Positions 10,308 to 19,702 of a DNA stretch of 64,000 nucleotides are shown here, piece after piece; the first letter of the stretch is position 1, and each line of letters begins with the position of its first letter. The stretch is taken from contig NZ_FRCK01000002.1 in NCBI RefSeq assembly GCF_900142875.1, positions 1 to 64,000 on the forward strand, read 5' to 3'. The translations under genes and the position numbers were made by a program. This DNA comes from Paracoccus solventivorans. GTDB taxonomy: Bacteria; Pseudomonadota; Alphaproteobacteria; Rhodobacterales; Rhodobacteraceae. The notes under the pieces are model-generated. The model was given only the letters and a program-made list of their open reading frames with translations. It made no database searches and was not told the DNA's origin.

Positions 10308-10859
10308 TCAGCCCGCCTCGCCCTCGGGCTCGACGACGGGCGGGGTCAGATAGGTGGTCGGCACCGCGGTGGTGAACTTCAGCTCCTCCATCGCGATCGA
10401 CGAGTTGATCTGCGAAAACTCCAGCCGCTCGATCATCGCCTTGTAGACCTGGTCGAAGGCCTCGATGTCGGGGACCATCACTTTCATGATGTAATCGGTC
10501 GAGCCGGTCAGCCGATAGGCCTCGACCACCTCGGGGATGGTTTCGATCAGCTCGCGGAAATGGTTCAGCCAGGAAATCTCGTGCCGCGGCGCGGTGATGC
10601 CGATGAAGATGATCATCGGCACCCCGGCGCGCTTGTGGTCGACCAGCGCCACCCGGCCGCGGATCACGCCGGCTTCCTCAAGCCGCCGGACCCGGCGCCA
10701 GCAGGGGGTCTGCGACAGCCCGACCTCTTCGGCCAGCACCGCCACCGGGCGGTCGCGTTCCTGCAGCAGGTCGAGGATCTGGCGGTCCACCTCGTCAAAA
10801 CTGGCGTGCTCGCCCGAGCGGCGGCGCGAATCGCTCATTCGCCGTGCGGGGGATTTCAT
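10308..10859 (-). CDS. Lrp/AsnC-family transcriptional regulator
   Basis: 183 residues: an N-terminal helix-turn-helix (DRQILDLLQE through VGLSQTPCWRRVRRLEEAGVI, about residues 24-70) and a C-terminal RAM ligand-binding domain (EVVEAYRLTGSTDYIMKV, SSIAMEELKFTTAVP). The TPCWRR recognition helix and the AMEELKFTT tail resemble the cysteine-responsive DecR/YbaO branch, which would fit the neighbouring operon; this is inference. ATG 10859 overlaps the upstream gene stop by 4 bp (ATGA), indicating translational coupling, and decides the start over the internal Met8. Confidence 0.9.
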   Translation of the reverse strand: MKSPARRMSDSRRRSGEHASFDEVDRQILDLLQERDRPVAVLAEEVGLSQTPCWRRVRRLEEAGVIRGRVALVDHKRAGVPMIIFIGITAPRHEISWLNHFRELIETIPEVVEAYRLTGSTDYIMKVMVPDIEAFDQVYKAMIERLEFSQINSSIAMEELKFTTAVPTTYLTPPVVEPEGEAG

Positions 10860-12490
10860 GACGCGACGAACTCCAGGATGACGCCCGAGGTATCGGCGGG
10901 GGCGACCCAGAAGCCGCCGGGCAGATCATGGGTCGCAATGCCGCCCGCGGCCACCGCCGCCCGCGCCGCCGAAAGGTCGCGCACCGCCACCCGCATCGCG
11001 GCGAATGCCGAAGCCGGGGTGGCGGCCAGCGCCGCCGCGGACCAGCGCGCCGCCGCGGCCGCGGGCGCCAGGCACAGGATCGGCGCCGAATCCGCCCCCG
11101 TCGCGACCAGCCAGCCGCCGTCGGCCGGTGTCACCTGCCCGGCCGCGAACAGCCGCGCATAGCGCCCCGCCGCCTGTTCGGGATCGTCCGAGACCGCGAC
11201 GATCCCGGCCAGCCCCCGCGCGGTATTGGCGTGGGTCTGCAGCTCGGGGCGCCACACCATGTCCGGGGTCTTGTGCTGGCACATGAACATGAACCCGGCG
11301 GGCGTGTCCTGCCGGGCGAAATGCGTCACCGCAAAGGCGGCGGTGCCGGTGCCGCCGTCGGGCAGCGGCAGCGGGCGCGAAAACTCGGCCACCGGCTCGG
11401 CGCCGATCCCCAGCGCGGCCAGCAGCCGCCGCGCCGCATGGGCGTCGTCGATGCGGCAGGCGATGGCGCGCAGCCCGTCGCCGTCGCGGGCGATCATGTC
11501 GCGCTGGTGCTGGTTGGCTTGGGTGTCGGCGATGACGCCCAGCAGCTCGAAATAATCATGCTCGAAGATGATCGTATAATTCGCCGTGCCCTTTTCCGGG
11601 CTGTGGGTGCCGCGCGGCGACAGGGTGAAGCCCAGCCGGCGCCATCTGTCGGCGCTGCCGTCCAGGTCGGCGGTCAGCAGGAACAGGTGGTCGACACCTT
11701 TGACGGGATGGGACATCGGGCTTTCCTTTCGCTTGCTGTCGCGTTGCAGGGGCGCGAACACGATCTCGTGGATGGCGACGGCGGGGTTCATCCGTGCCAC
11801 GGTCAGGGCCAGCTCGGCCACGTCCTCGGGCTGGATCATCCATTGCATCAACCCAGGGTCGAAGCCGGGACGCTTGAGCAGCAGGGGCGTGGCCACCTCT
11901 CCGGGGCAGAGCGCGGTCGAGCGGATGCCGTTCCTGCCCTCGGCCGCGTTGAGGCTGGCGGAGAGATCGACCAGCGCGTGTTTCGAGGCGCCATAGGGCA
12001 CCCCCGCTGCCGGCATGTGGTGGCGCCCGGCGAGGCTGGCGGTGTGGATCATCACCCCGCCACCGCCCGCGCGCATGACCGGCAGGGTGGCGGCGATGAC
12101 GTTGATCGCGCCGGACAGGTTGGTCGCGATCACCGCGTCCCATTCGGCAAAATCGATGTGGTCCCAGTGCCGGTGCGGGTTGTTCAGCCCGGCGTTGTTG
12201 CACAGCACCGCGATGCCGCCCTGCCAGTCGGTGATTCGCCGCACCGTGTCGAACACCGCCGCGCGGTCCAGCACATCCAGCGCAAATGCCCGCGCCTGCC
12301 CGCCCGCGGCGTTGATTTCCGCCGCCAGCGCGGCGATCGGCGCCTCGGTCCGCGCCGACAGCGCCACAGGAAAACCTTCCTGCGCAAAGCGCCGCGCCAG
12401 GGCCGCACCGATGCCCGAGCCGGCGCCGGTGATCCAGACCGTCCCGGCCGCGGGGTTATCCAAGGAATAATTTCCCATGTTACCGCTCAT
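10856..12490 (-). CDS. SDR oxidoreductase fused in frame to a glyoxalase-like (VOC) domain
   Basis: 544 residues. Residues 1-250 are a short-chain dehydrogenase (TGAGSGIG cofactor motif, NNAG, S-x12-YGASK catalytic tetrad region). Residues 259-544 are a Glyoxalase_3-type VOC protein beginning MSHPVKGVDHLFLL with an FEHDYFELLGV metal-site-like strand. There is no stop between them, yet the VOC ATG at 11716 has its own AAAGGAAAG ribosome-binding site. The linker could be a lost stop codon or a true fusion. Coupled by overlap to the Lrp gene and divergent from the transporter operon, it may act on a carbonyl intermediate. Start may be 12490 or 12478. Confidence 0.8.
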   Translation of the reverse strand: MSGNMGNYSLDNPAAGTVWITGAGSGIGAALARRFAQEGFPVALSARTEAPIAALAAEINAAGGQARAFALDVLDRAAVFDTVRRITDWQGGIAVLCNNAGLNNPHRHWDHIDFAEWDAVIATNLSGAINVIAATLPVMRAGGGGVMIHTASLAGRHHMPAAGVPYGASKHALVDLSASLNAAEGRNGIRSTALCPGEVATPLLLKRPGFDPGLMQWMIQPEDVAELALTVARMNPAVAIHEIVFAPLQRDSKRKESPMSHPVKGVDHLFLLTADLDGSADRWRRLGFTLSPRGTHSPEKGTANYTIIFEHDYFELLGVIADTQANQHQRDMIARDGDGLRAIACRIDDAHAARRLLAALGIGAEPVAEFSRPLPLPDGGTGTAAFAVTHFARQDTPAGFMFMCQHKTPDMVWRPELQTHANTARGLAGIVAVSDDPEQAAGRYARLFAAGQVTPADGGWLVATGADSAPILCLAPAAAAARWSAAALAATPASAFAAMRVAVRDLSAARAAVAAGGIATHDLPGGFWVAPADTSGVILEFVAS

Positions 12491-12656
12491 ATCGAAAAAC
12501 TGTGCCGAGTTTTCGGCGTTACGAGGTCAGTTTATACGACTTTGAGGATATTGGTAGTGTTATCCATTGACATGCGCGGCGGGGTGACGGAAGGTCGGTG
12601 AGATCACACATAGTGCCGGAAATTCCGTAGCCGGCCCGTCCAGGGGGGAACGATCA

Positions 12657-14261
12657 ATGCGGAAAACGCATGGCGGATTGATGCTGGGCGCCTGCATCGC
12701 GGCGCTGAGCGCGGCGACAGTGGCGCAGCAGGCGGCGGCGCAGCAGGCCGAGCCCAAGCGCGGCGGCACGGTGTTCGTGCACATGAACACCGAGCAGGGG
12801 GTGCTGAACCCGGCGCTGCGGGCCTCGACCGGGGTCTACCAGATCACCGGCCGCTTCATGGAGCCGCTGATCGACAAGACCTATGACGGCTATGTCGGCG
12901 TGCTGGCCACCGAATGGTCGTCCAGCGAGGACGGCAAGGCCATCACCTTCAAGCTGCGCGACGGGGTGCGCTGGCACGATGGCGAGGCGTTCAGCTGCGA
13001 CGACGTGGCGTTTTCGGCGATGGAGCTGTGGAAGCCGCTGCTGAACTATTCCTCGACGCTGCAGGCGAACCTGGAATCGGTCGACTGCCCCGATCCGCTG
13101 ACTGCGGTGTTCAACTATTCCGAGCCGATGCCGCTGGACCTGATCGTGGCCGCGATGCCCGACCTGGGCCACCCGGTGCCCAGGCACCTGTACGAAGGCA
13201 CCGACATCCTCAAGAACCCGCACAACCAGGCGCCGGTCGGCACCGGCCCGTTCAAGTTCCAGGAATACGAACGCGGCCAGTATATCATCGGGGTGCGCAA
13301 CGACGATTACTGGCGCGGGCCGGAATACCCCTATCTGGATCGGGTGATCTGGCGCTTCATCCCCGACAAGGCCGCCGGTGCCGCCGCGCTTGAGGCCGGA
13401 GAGCTGCATGAATCCGGCTTCAACGGCATCTCGATGGCCGATCTCGAGCGGCTGGGCAAGGACCCGCGCTTCGACATGGGCACGCAGGGCTTTGAAAACA
13501 ACGTCGCCCACTCGACGGTCGAGTTCAACCTGCGCAACCCGATCCTGGCCGACCTGAAGGTGCGGCAGGCGATCTATCACGGGCTGGACCTGGATTTCGC
13601 CATCAACACCATCATGCGCGGCTTTGCCAAGCCGGGCCACGGCCCGATCCCCAGCGTCGGCGGCGCCAACTATACCGACGACGTGCCGGTCTATGAATAC
13701 GACGTGGAAAAGGCCAAGGCGCTGCTGGACGAGGCCGGCTATCCCGTCGGGCCGGACGGCATCCGCTTCAAGCTGCGCCACCGCCCGGCGCCCTGGGGCG
13801 AATACACCCAGCTGTGGGGCGAATATTTCGCGCAGGCGATGAAGGAAATCGGCATCCAGGTCGATCTGGTCACCAACGACGCGCCGGGCTTCCTGAACGG
13901 GGTCTATCGCGACCACGACTTCGACACCGCCAACGGCTGGCACCAGTTCCGCTCGGACCCCGCGGTCTCGACGACGGTGTGGCTGCGCTCGGGGGCGCCG
14001 GTGGGCACCGCCTGGTCGAACCAGTTCGGCTATGAATCGGCCGAGATGGACGGGCTGATCGACGCCGCCGCCGAAGAGCTGGACCCGGCAAAGCGCGCCG
14101 ATCTCTATCACCAGATCCAGCGGCTGGCGATGACCGACCTGCCGGTGATCTTCGCCATCGAGCATCCCTTCGTTGGCATCACCAACAAGAAGCTGATCAA
14201 CCACCACAACACGCCACGCTGGGACAGCTCCAGCTGGTACGACCTGTGGATCGACGAGTGA
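12657..14261 (+). CDS. periplasmic substrate-binding protein of a dipeptide/opine-type ABC transporter
   Basis: A 534-residue SBP_bac_5 family protein with a signal peptide (residues ~1-29, ending AAAQQAEP). Typical features are the KRGGT opening, the ITFKLRDGVRWHDGEAF strand, and the PVGTGPFKF motif. It captures a peptide-like solute and delivers it to the permeases encoded next. ATG 12657 follows a GGGGGGAA ribosome-binding site. First gene of a plus-strand operon reaching to 22020. Substrate unknown; context suggests a sulfur-containing amino-acid derivative. Confidence 0.93.
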   Translation: MRKTHGGLMLGACIAALSAATVAQQAAAQQAEPKRGGTVFVHMNTEQGVLNPALRASTGVYQITGRFMEPLIDKTYDGYVGVLATEWSSSEDGKAITFKLRDGVRWHDGEAFSCDDVAFSAMELWKPLLNYSSTLQANLESVDCPDPLTAVFNYSEPMPLDLIVAAMPDLGHPVPRHLYEGTDILKNPHNQAPVGTGPFKFQEYERGQYIIGVRNDDYWRGPEYPYLDRVIWRFIPDKAAGAAALEAGELHESGFNGISMADLERLGKDPRFDMGTQGFENNVAHSTVEFNLRNPILADLKVRQAIYHGLDLDFAINTIMRGFAKPGHGPIPSVGGANYTDDVPVYEYDVEKAKALLDEAGYPVGPDGIRFKLRHRPAPWGEYTQLWGEYFAQAMKEIGIQVDLVTNDAPGFLNGVYRDHDFDTANGWHQFRSDPAVSTTVWLRSGAPVGTAWSNQFGYESAEMDGLIDAAAEELDPAKRADLYHQIQRLAMTDLPVIFAIEHPFVGITNKKLINHHNTPRWDSSSWYDLWIDE

Positions 14262-14269
14262 CAGGCGCC

Positions 14270-14296
14270 GGCCGGGGCGCGCAAGCCGCCCCGGCC
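14270..14296 (+). terminator. intra-operon hairpin after the binding-protein gene
   Basis: GGCCGGGGCG pairs perfectly with CGCCCCGGCC over a 7-nt loop, 8 bp past the stop codon and without a T run. Such hairpins commonly protect the abundant binding-protein transcript and lower expression of the downstream permease genes. Confidence 0.6.
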
Positions 14297-14368
14297 CTTC
14301 CCGCAACCACGATCCCCCGGCGCCGGCTGTCCGCAGCGGCGCCCGCGGGATGATTGTTCAGGCAACCG

Positions 14369-15343
14369 ATGTCGCTTTTACTTTATCTTCTGCGGCGCCT
14401 TCTGCAGGCGCTGCCGGTGATCCTGCTGATCATCGTGGGCAGCTTCCTGCTGATCAAGCTGGCCCCGGGCGATACCGTCGATGCGCTGGTGGGCGACATG
14501 GGCGGCGCCGACCCCGCCTTTGTCGCACGGCTGCGGCAGGAATACGGGCTGGACCAGCCGGTGCTGGTGCAGCTGTGGCGCTATCTGGTCAAGCTGGCGC
14601 AGCTCGATCTGGGCTGGTCCTATGTCTATGAGCAGCCGGTGACGCAGGTGCTGGCGTCGCGGCTGTGGGTGACGCTGCTGCTGATGCTGGGGGCGCTGTC
14701 CTCGGCCTTTGTGGTCGGCGTGGCGCTGGGGGCGTTCGCGGCGCGCCGGGCCTATTCGGCGGCCGACAACATCATCTCGACGCTGGGGCTGGTGTTCTAT
14801 GCGATGCCGTCCTTCTTCCTGGCGCTGCTGCTGGTGCTGCTGTTCTCGGTCAAGCTGAACTGGCTGCCGGTCGGCGGCATCCGCGACATCGGCGCCTTTC
14901 ACACCGGCTGGCGGCTGTGGCTGGACATCGCCACCCATCTGCTGATGCCGACGCTGGCGCTGTCGCTGATCTACCTGGCCTTCTACATGCGGCTGATGCG
15001 CACCAGCGTGCTCGAGGTGATGGACCTCGACTTCGTGCGCACCGCGCGGGCCAAGGGCGCGGGCAGTTCGCGGTTGATGTTCCACCACATCATGCGCAAC
15101 GCGCTGCTGCCGGTGATCACCCTGCTGGGGCTGCAGATTTCCACGGTGCTGGGCGGCTCGGTGGTGATCGAGACCATCTTTTCCCTGCCCGGGCTGGGGC
15201 AGCTGGCCTATACCTCGGTCGTCAAGCGCGACCTGAACACGCTGATGGGCATCATCTTCCTGTGCTCGATCATCGTCGTCGTGGTCAATATCCTGACCGA
15301 TCTCGTCTATGCCTGGCTCGACCCGAGGATCGAACTGAAATGA
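14369..15343 (+). CDS. ABC transporter permease, DppB/OppB type
   Basis: 324 residues with about six membrane helices. It shows the family N-terminus LLLYLLRRLLQALPVILLIIVGSF, the PGD segment following it, and the cytoplasmic EAA-type loop RTARAKGAGSS that docks the ATPase. It forms the membrane channel with the next gene product. I chose ATG 14369; the frame is open to a TTG at 14354. The stop overlaps the next start (ATGA). Confidence 0.93.
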   Translation: MSLLLYLLRRLLQALPVILLIIVGSFLLIKLAPGDTVDALVGDMGGADPAFVARLRQEYGLDQPVLVQLWRYLVKLAQLDLGWSYVYEQPVTQVLASRLWVTLLLMLGALSSAFVVGVALGAFAARRAYSAADNIISTLGLVFYAMPSFFLALLLVLLFSVKLNWLPVGGIRDIGAFHTGWRLWLDIATHLLMPTLALSLIYLAFYMRLMRTSVLEVMDLDFVRTARAKGAGSSRLMFHHIMRNALLPVITLLGLQISTVLGGSVVIETIFSLPGLGQLAYTSVVKRDLNTLMGIIFLCSIIVVVVNILTDLVYAWLDPRIELK

Positions 15344-16227
15344 GCGTTCCCGACATCGAACCCGTTCTCGAGCCGCAGCTGACGCGCCCGTCGCGGGCTG
15401 GCGTGCTGTGGCGGCGCTTCCGCCGCAACCGCGCGGCGATGCTGGGGCTGGTGCTGTTCGTCGCGGTCGTGCTGGCGGCGCTGCTGGCGGGGGTCATCAC
15501 CCCCGGCGACCCGCTGCGCCGGGTGGGCGTGCCGCTGACCGCGCCCTTTGCCGATCCGGCGACGCCGCTGGGCACCGACCAGCTGGGCCGCGACATCCTG
15601 GCCGGCATCCTGCACGGCGCCCGCATCTCGCTGCTGATCGGGGTGGTGGCGACGCTGATCTCGATTACCATCGGCATCCTGATCGGCGCGGTCTCGGGCT
15701 ATTTCGGCGGCTGGATCGACGACCTGCTGATGCGCGTGACCGAGGCGTTCCAGACCATCCCCAGTTTCGTGCTGCTGCTGGCGCTGGTGGCGATCTTCGG
15801 CTCGACCATCGAGAACATCGTGATCGCCATCGGCATCGTGTCCTGGACCGCCCCCGCCCGCATGGTCAGGGCCGAGTTCATGTCGCTGCGCAAGCGCGAG
15901 TTCGTCGACGCCGCCCGCAATCTCGGCGTCGGCAACGTCTCGATCATCTTCCGCGAGATCCTGCCCAACGCGCTGCCGCCGGTGATCGTCTTCGCCTCAG
16001 TGGTGATGGCGACCTCGATCCTGATGGAAAGCGCGCTGGCCTTCCTGGCGCTTGGCGACCCGAACTATGCCAGCTGGGGCAACATGATCGGCCAGGGCCG
16101 CGCGGTGCTGCGCACCGACTGGTACTGCACCGTGATCCCCGGCATCGCGATCCTGCTGACCGTGCTGTCCTTCAGCCTGCTGGGCGAGGGCCTCAACGAC
16201 GTGCTGAACCCGAGGCAAAAGAAATGA
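15340..16227 (+). CDS. ABC transporter permease, DppC/OppC type
   Basis: 295 residues with the OppC-type N-terminus (RRFRRNRAAMLGLVLF), a periplasmic loop with PLGTDQLGRDILAGILHGAR, and the EAA loop DAARNLGVGNVSIIFREILPN. It partners with the preceding permease. Overlap of 4 bp at both ends (ATGA with the upstream stop and with the downstream start) shows tight translational coupling across the transporter genes. Confidence 0.94.
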   Translation: MSVPDIEPVLEPQLTRPSRAGVLWRRFRRNRAAMLGLVLFVAVVLAALLAGVITPGDPLRRVGVPLTAPFADPATPLGTDQLGRDILAGILHGARISLLIGVVATLISITIGILIGAVSGYFGGWIDDLLMRVTEAFQTIPSFVLLLALVAIFGSTIENIVIAIGIVSWTAPARMVRAEFMSLRKREFVDAARNLGVGNVSIIFREILPNALPPVIVFASVVMATSILMESALAFLALGDPNYASWGNMIGQGRAVLRTDWYCTVIPGIAILLTVLSFSLLGEGLNDVLNPRQKK

Positions 16228-17861
16228 CCACGGCCCCGATCCTTGAAATTCAGGACCTGCGCATCTCGCTGCCCCCCGGGGGCGACCGGCCCTATGCGCT
16301 CGAGCATCTGGACCTGACCGTGAACCCCGGGGAAATCGTCTGCCTTGTCGGCGAATCCGGCTCGGGCAAGTCGCTGGCGGCGAATGCGGTGATGCGGCTG
16401 CTGCCGGAACCGCATGTGCATGTCTCGGCCGGGCGCATCCTGCTGGACGGCGAGGACATCTGCGCCAAGTCGGAATCCGAGATGCGCGCCATCCGCGGCG
16501 ACCGCGTGGCAATGATCTTTCAGGAACCGATGACGGCGCTGAACCCGCAAAAGACCGTGGGCTGGCAGATCGACGAGGTGCTGCGCCTGCACACCGACCT
16601 TGACCGCAAGGCGCGGCGGGCGCGGGCGCTGGAGATCCTGGGCGACGTGCATATCCCCGACCCGGCCTCGGCCTATAACGCCTATCCGCACCAGATTTCC
16701 GGCGGGCAGCGGCAGCGGGTGATGATCGCCATGGCGCTGGTGCTGAACCCGCGGCTGATCATCGCCGACGAGCCGACCACCGCGCTGGACGTGACCACGC
16801 AAAAGCAGATCCTGCATCTGATCAAGGAAATGCAGCGCCAGCACGGCACCGGCATCCTGTTCATCACCCACGATTTCGGGGTGGTGGCGGAAATCGCCGA
16901 CCGCATCGCGGTGCTGCGGCTGGGCGAGCTGGTCGAATCCGGCCCGGCCGCGCAGATCCTGAACCACCCCCGCCACCCCTATACGCAGGCGCTGATCGCC
17001 GCGGTGCCGGCGCTGACCCCGCCGGCGCACAAGGACCTGTCGGCCGCGCCGGTGGTGCTGCGGGCGCAGGGGCTGGCCAAGACCTTTGCCGCCCGCGGCG
17101 GCCTGCTGTCCGGGCGGCGGCAGGCGGTGACGGCGGTGCGCGATCTCAGTTTCGAGCTGCGGCAGGGCGAGACGCTGGGCGTGGTTGGCGAATCCGGCTC
17201 GGGCAAGACTACGGTGTCGCGGATCGTGACCCGGCTGCTGCCGCCCGACCGGGGCGAGGTGGTGATCGGCGGGCGCGACCTGATCCACGCCGACCGCCGC
17301 CAGCTGCGCGCCATGCGCCGCGACATCCAGATGATCTTCCAGGACCCCATGGCCTCGCTGAACCCGCGCAAGCGGGTGGTGGACCTGATCGCGCAGGGCC
17401 CCATCGTCCACGGCGTCCCCCGGGCCGAGGCCCATGCCCGCGCGCGCGAACTGCTGTCGCTGGTGGAGCTGTCGCCCGCCGCCGCCGAGCGTTACCCGCA
17501 CGAGTTCTCCGGCGGCCAGCGCCAGCGCATCGGCATCGCCCGCGCCATCGCCATGCAGCCCAAGGTGATCGTCGCGGACGAGCCGGTGTCGGCGCTGGAC
17601 GTGTCGGTGCAGGCACAGGTGCTGCGGCTGCTGGCCGATCTGCGCGACCGGCTGAACCTGTCGCTGCTGTTCGTCACCCACGATTTGCGCGTCGCCGCCC
17701 AGCTCTGCGACCGCATCATCGTCATGCAGAAGGGCGAGATCGTCGAGACCGGCCCCACCGCCGAGGTCTTTGCCGACCCCCGCCACAATTACACCCAGGC
17801 GCTGCTGGCCTCGATCCCGGGCCGCGACTGGCAGCCGCCGAAACTGACCGACGCCGCCTGA
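16224..17861 (+). CDS. double ABC ATPase (DppD-DppF fused)
   Basis: 545 residues comprising two complete nucleotide-binding domains. Each has Walker A (GESGSGKS, GESGSGKT), signature (ISGGQRQRV, FSGGQRQRI) and Walker B (IIADEPTTALD, IVADEPVSALD). The first has the DppD and the second the DppF style, so one chain replaces the usual heterodimer. It powers the permeases encoded directly upstream. Confidence 0.95.
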   Translation: MTTAPILEIQDLRISLPPGGDRPYALEHLDLTVNPGEIVCLVGESGSGKSLAANAVMRLLPEPHVHVSAGRILLDGEDICAKSESEMRAIRGDRVAMIFQEPMTALNPQKTVGWQIDEVLRLHTDLDRKARRARALEILGDVHIPDPASAYNAYPHQISGGQRQRVMIAMALVLNPRLIIADEPTTALDVTTQKQILHLIKEMQRQHGTGILFITHDFGVVAEIADRIAVLRLGELVESGPAAQILNHPRHPYTQALIAAVPALTPPAHKDLSAAPVVLRAQGLAKTFAARGGLLSGRRQAVTAVRDLSFELRQGETLGVVGESGSGKTTVSRIVTRLLPPDRGEVVIGGRDLIHADRRQLRAMRRDIQMIFQDPMASLNPRKRVVDLIAQGPIVHGVPRAEAHARARELLSLVELSPAAAERYPHEFSGGQRQRIGIARAIAMQPKVIVADEPVSALDVSVQAQVLRLLADLRDRLNLSLLFVTHDLRVAAQLCDRIIVMQKGEIVETGPTAEVFADPRHNYTQALLASIPGRDWQPPKLTDAA

Positions 17862-17882
17862 GCGCGAAGCAAGGATAAGACC

Positions 17883-19190
17883 ATGGCCGACGTAGTGTTT
17901 CCCGACTCGATCTGGGCTGCCGTGACCCCCCGGCCCCCGCAGGCGCCGCCGCTGGCCGGCGACGCCGAAGCGGATGCGGTGGTGATCGGCGCCGGCTTCA
18001 CCGGGCTGTCGGCGGCGCTGGAACTGGCGCGCGCGGGGCAGCGGGTGCTGCTGCTGGAAGCGCAGGCGGTGGGCTGGGGCGCCTCGGGGCGCAACAACGG
18101 CCAGGTGATCCCGACCCTGACCGCGGCCGAGCCCCGCGCCATGGCCGAGCGCTGGGGTGCGGCGGGCGAACGCTTCGTGCGGCTGGTGGGCGGCAGCGCC
18201 GACACGCTGTTCGACATCGCCCGGCGCGAAGGGATCGAGGCCGACGCCGAGGCCGAACAGACCGGCTGGTTCCAGCCCGCCCATTCGCCGGGCCGGGTCA
18301 GGCTGTCGCGCGCCCGGGTCGAGGCCTGGCAGCATTACGGCTTTCCTGCCCGCCTGCTCGATCGCGAAGAAACCACGGCGCTGCTGGGCACGGATTTCTG
18401 GTATGGCGGGATGCTGAACCCCACCGGCGGCCATATCAACCCGCTGGGCCTCGCCCGCGGCCTCGCCCGCGCCGCCGCCGCCCACGGCGCGGTGATCCAC
18501 GAGGCGACCCCGGTCGCCGGCTGGTCGCGCGAGGGCGACCGCTGGATGGTGCGCACCACCGTGGGCCACAAGGTCCGCGCCCGCCACATGATCCTGGCCA
18601 CCAACGCCTATACCGGCGAGCTGGTGCCGCGGCTGGCCCGCAAGCTGGCGCAGACCATCGTGCCGGTGCTGTCCTGGCAGATGTCCACCGACCCGATCCC
18701 GGACGAGCTGCGCGCCAGCATCCTGCCCGGGCGGCAGGCGGTCTCTGACACCCGCGGCGACCTGCGGTTCTTCCGCTATGACGCGCGCAACCGGCTGATC
18801 ACCGGCGGCGCGGTGATGGGCCGGCGCGACATGGCCCGCCGCGTCGCCGACAAGGCCGCCCGCAGCCTGGCCGAGGCCTATCCCCAGCTGGGCACCCCGC
18901 GGATGAGCCATGTCTGGTCCGGCTATATCGGCATGACCTGGGACCGTTTCCCGCGCATCCACCAGCTGGGCCCGGACGCCTGGACCTGGATCGGCTGCAA
19001 CGGCCGCGGCGTCGCCTTGGGCGTGGCGCTGGGGCGCGAGATGGCGCGCGCGGTGTCGGGTGTCGCGCTCGATACGCTGGCCCTGCCCCTGTCCGAGCCG
19101 CGGCCCCTGCCCTTCCACAGCTTCGCCCGCCGGATTGCGCCGAATTATCTGGCGTGGATGCGCCGCAAGGACCTGCAGGAAATGAAATGA
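17883..19190 (+). CDS. FAD-dependent amine/amino-acid oxidoreductase (DAO family)
   Basis: 435 residues with an FAD-binding Rossmann motif VVIGAGFTGLSAA (about residues 33-45), the GASGRNNGQ motif typical of gamma-glutamylputrescine oxidase-like and glycine/sarcosine oxidase-like proteins, and a C-terminal GCNGRGVALG FAD segment. It should oxidise a C-N bond of an imported compound using flavin. ATG 17883 is preceded by AAGGATAAG. The next gene overlaps it by 4 bp, so the two products are probably made together. Confidence 0.88.
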   Translation: MADVVFPDSIWAAVTPRPPQAPPLAGDAEADAVVIGAGFTGLSAALELARAGQRVLLLEAQAVGWGASGRNNGQVIPTLTAAEPRAMAERWGAAGERFVRLVGGSADTLFDIARREGIEADAEAEQTGWFQPAHSPGRVRLSRARVEAWQHYGFPARLLDREETTALLGTDFWYGGMLNPTGGHINPLGLARGLARAAAAHGAVIHEATPVAGWSREGDRWMVRTTVGHKVRARHMILATNAYTGELVPRLARKLAQTIVPVLSWQMSTDPIPDELRASILPGRQAVSDTRGDLRFFRYDARNRLITGGAVMGRRDMARRVADKAARSLAEAYPQLGTPRMSHVWSGYIGMTWDRFPRIHQLGPDAWTWIGCNGRGVALGVALGREMARAVSGVALDTLALPLSEPRPLPFHSFARRIAPNYLAWMRRKDLQEMK

Positions 19191-19693
19191 CCACCCCCCA
19201 AGACCCGAAAGGCCAGCCAGTGAGCCAGCTTCCCATCATCGAGCGCCGCCGGATCGAGGCGCAGATCCTCAAGAACGTGCACGAGGTGCTCGAGACCCGC
19301 TACGGCACCGACACCGCCGACGAGATCATCGGCACCGCGGTGACGCAATCGGCGATCCAGCAGGGGCAGGCTTTCGCCAACGAACTGGGCCACACCCCCG
19401 ATTTCCACGACTTCGCCGCGATCATGCCGAACTGGACCGCCGGCGGCTCGCTGGAGATCGAGATGCTGGGCGTGGACGACGAGAAGATGGAGTTCAACGT
19501 CACCCGCTGCCGCTATGCCGAGATGTATCGCGAGATGGGGGTGGGCCGGATCGGGCATCTGCTGTCCTGCAACCGCGACGGCGATTTCTGCATCGGCTAC
19601 AACCCCAAGATGAAACTGACCCGCAGCCAGACCATCATGCAGGGCGCCTCCCACTGCGATTTCCGTTATCGCATGGACACCAAGGAAGAATAG
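19187..19693 (+). CDS. L-2-amino-thiazoline-4-carboxylate hydrolase-like protein
   Basis: 168 residues resembling the ATC_hydrolase family (PF14196). The known member opens the ring of 2-amino-thiazoline-4-carboxylate to N-carbamoyl-L-cysteine. Supporting features are the IERRRIEAQILKNVHEVL helix, the QSAIQQGQAFA segment, and the CRYAEMYREMG and LLSCNRDG blocks with conserved cysteines. The family name is assigned from memory and is applied broadly, so the substrate is uncertain. ATG 19187 overlaps the previous stop; a GTG at 19220 is an alternative. The following M20 gene encodes the enzyme expected for the next step. Confidence 0.7.
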   Translation: MTTPQDPKGQPVSQLPIIERRRIEAQILKNVHEVLETRYGTDTADEIIGTAVTQSAIQQGQAFANELGHTPDFHDFAAIMPNWTAGGSLEIEMLGVDDEKMEFNVTRCRYAEMYREMGVGRIGHLLSCNRDGDFCIGYNPKMKLTRSQTIMQGASHCDFRYRMDTKEE

Positions 19694-19702
19694 GAACCGA
19701 AA

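Noticed and set aside
16065-19118. A 1017-codon minus-strand open frame
   Set aside because: It lies antisense to the ABC ATPase and FAD oxidoreductase genes, is rich in His, Gln, Arg and Gly as expected for a shadow frame in high-GC DNA, and matches no family.
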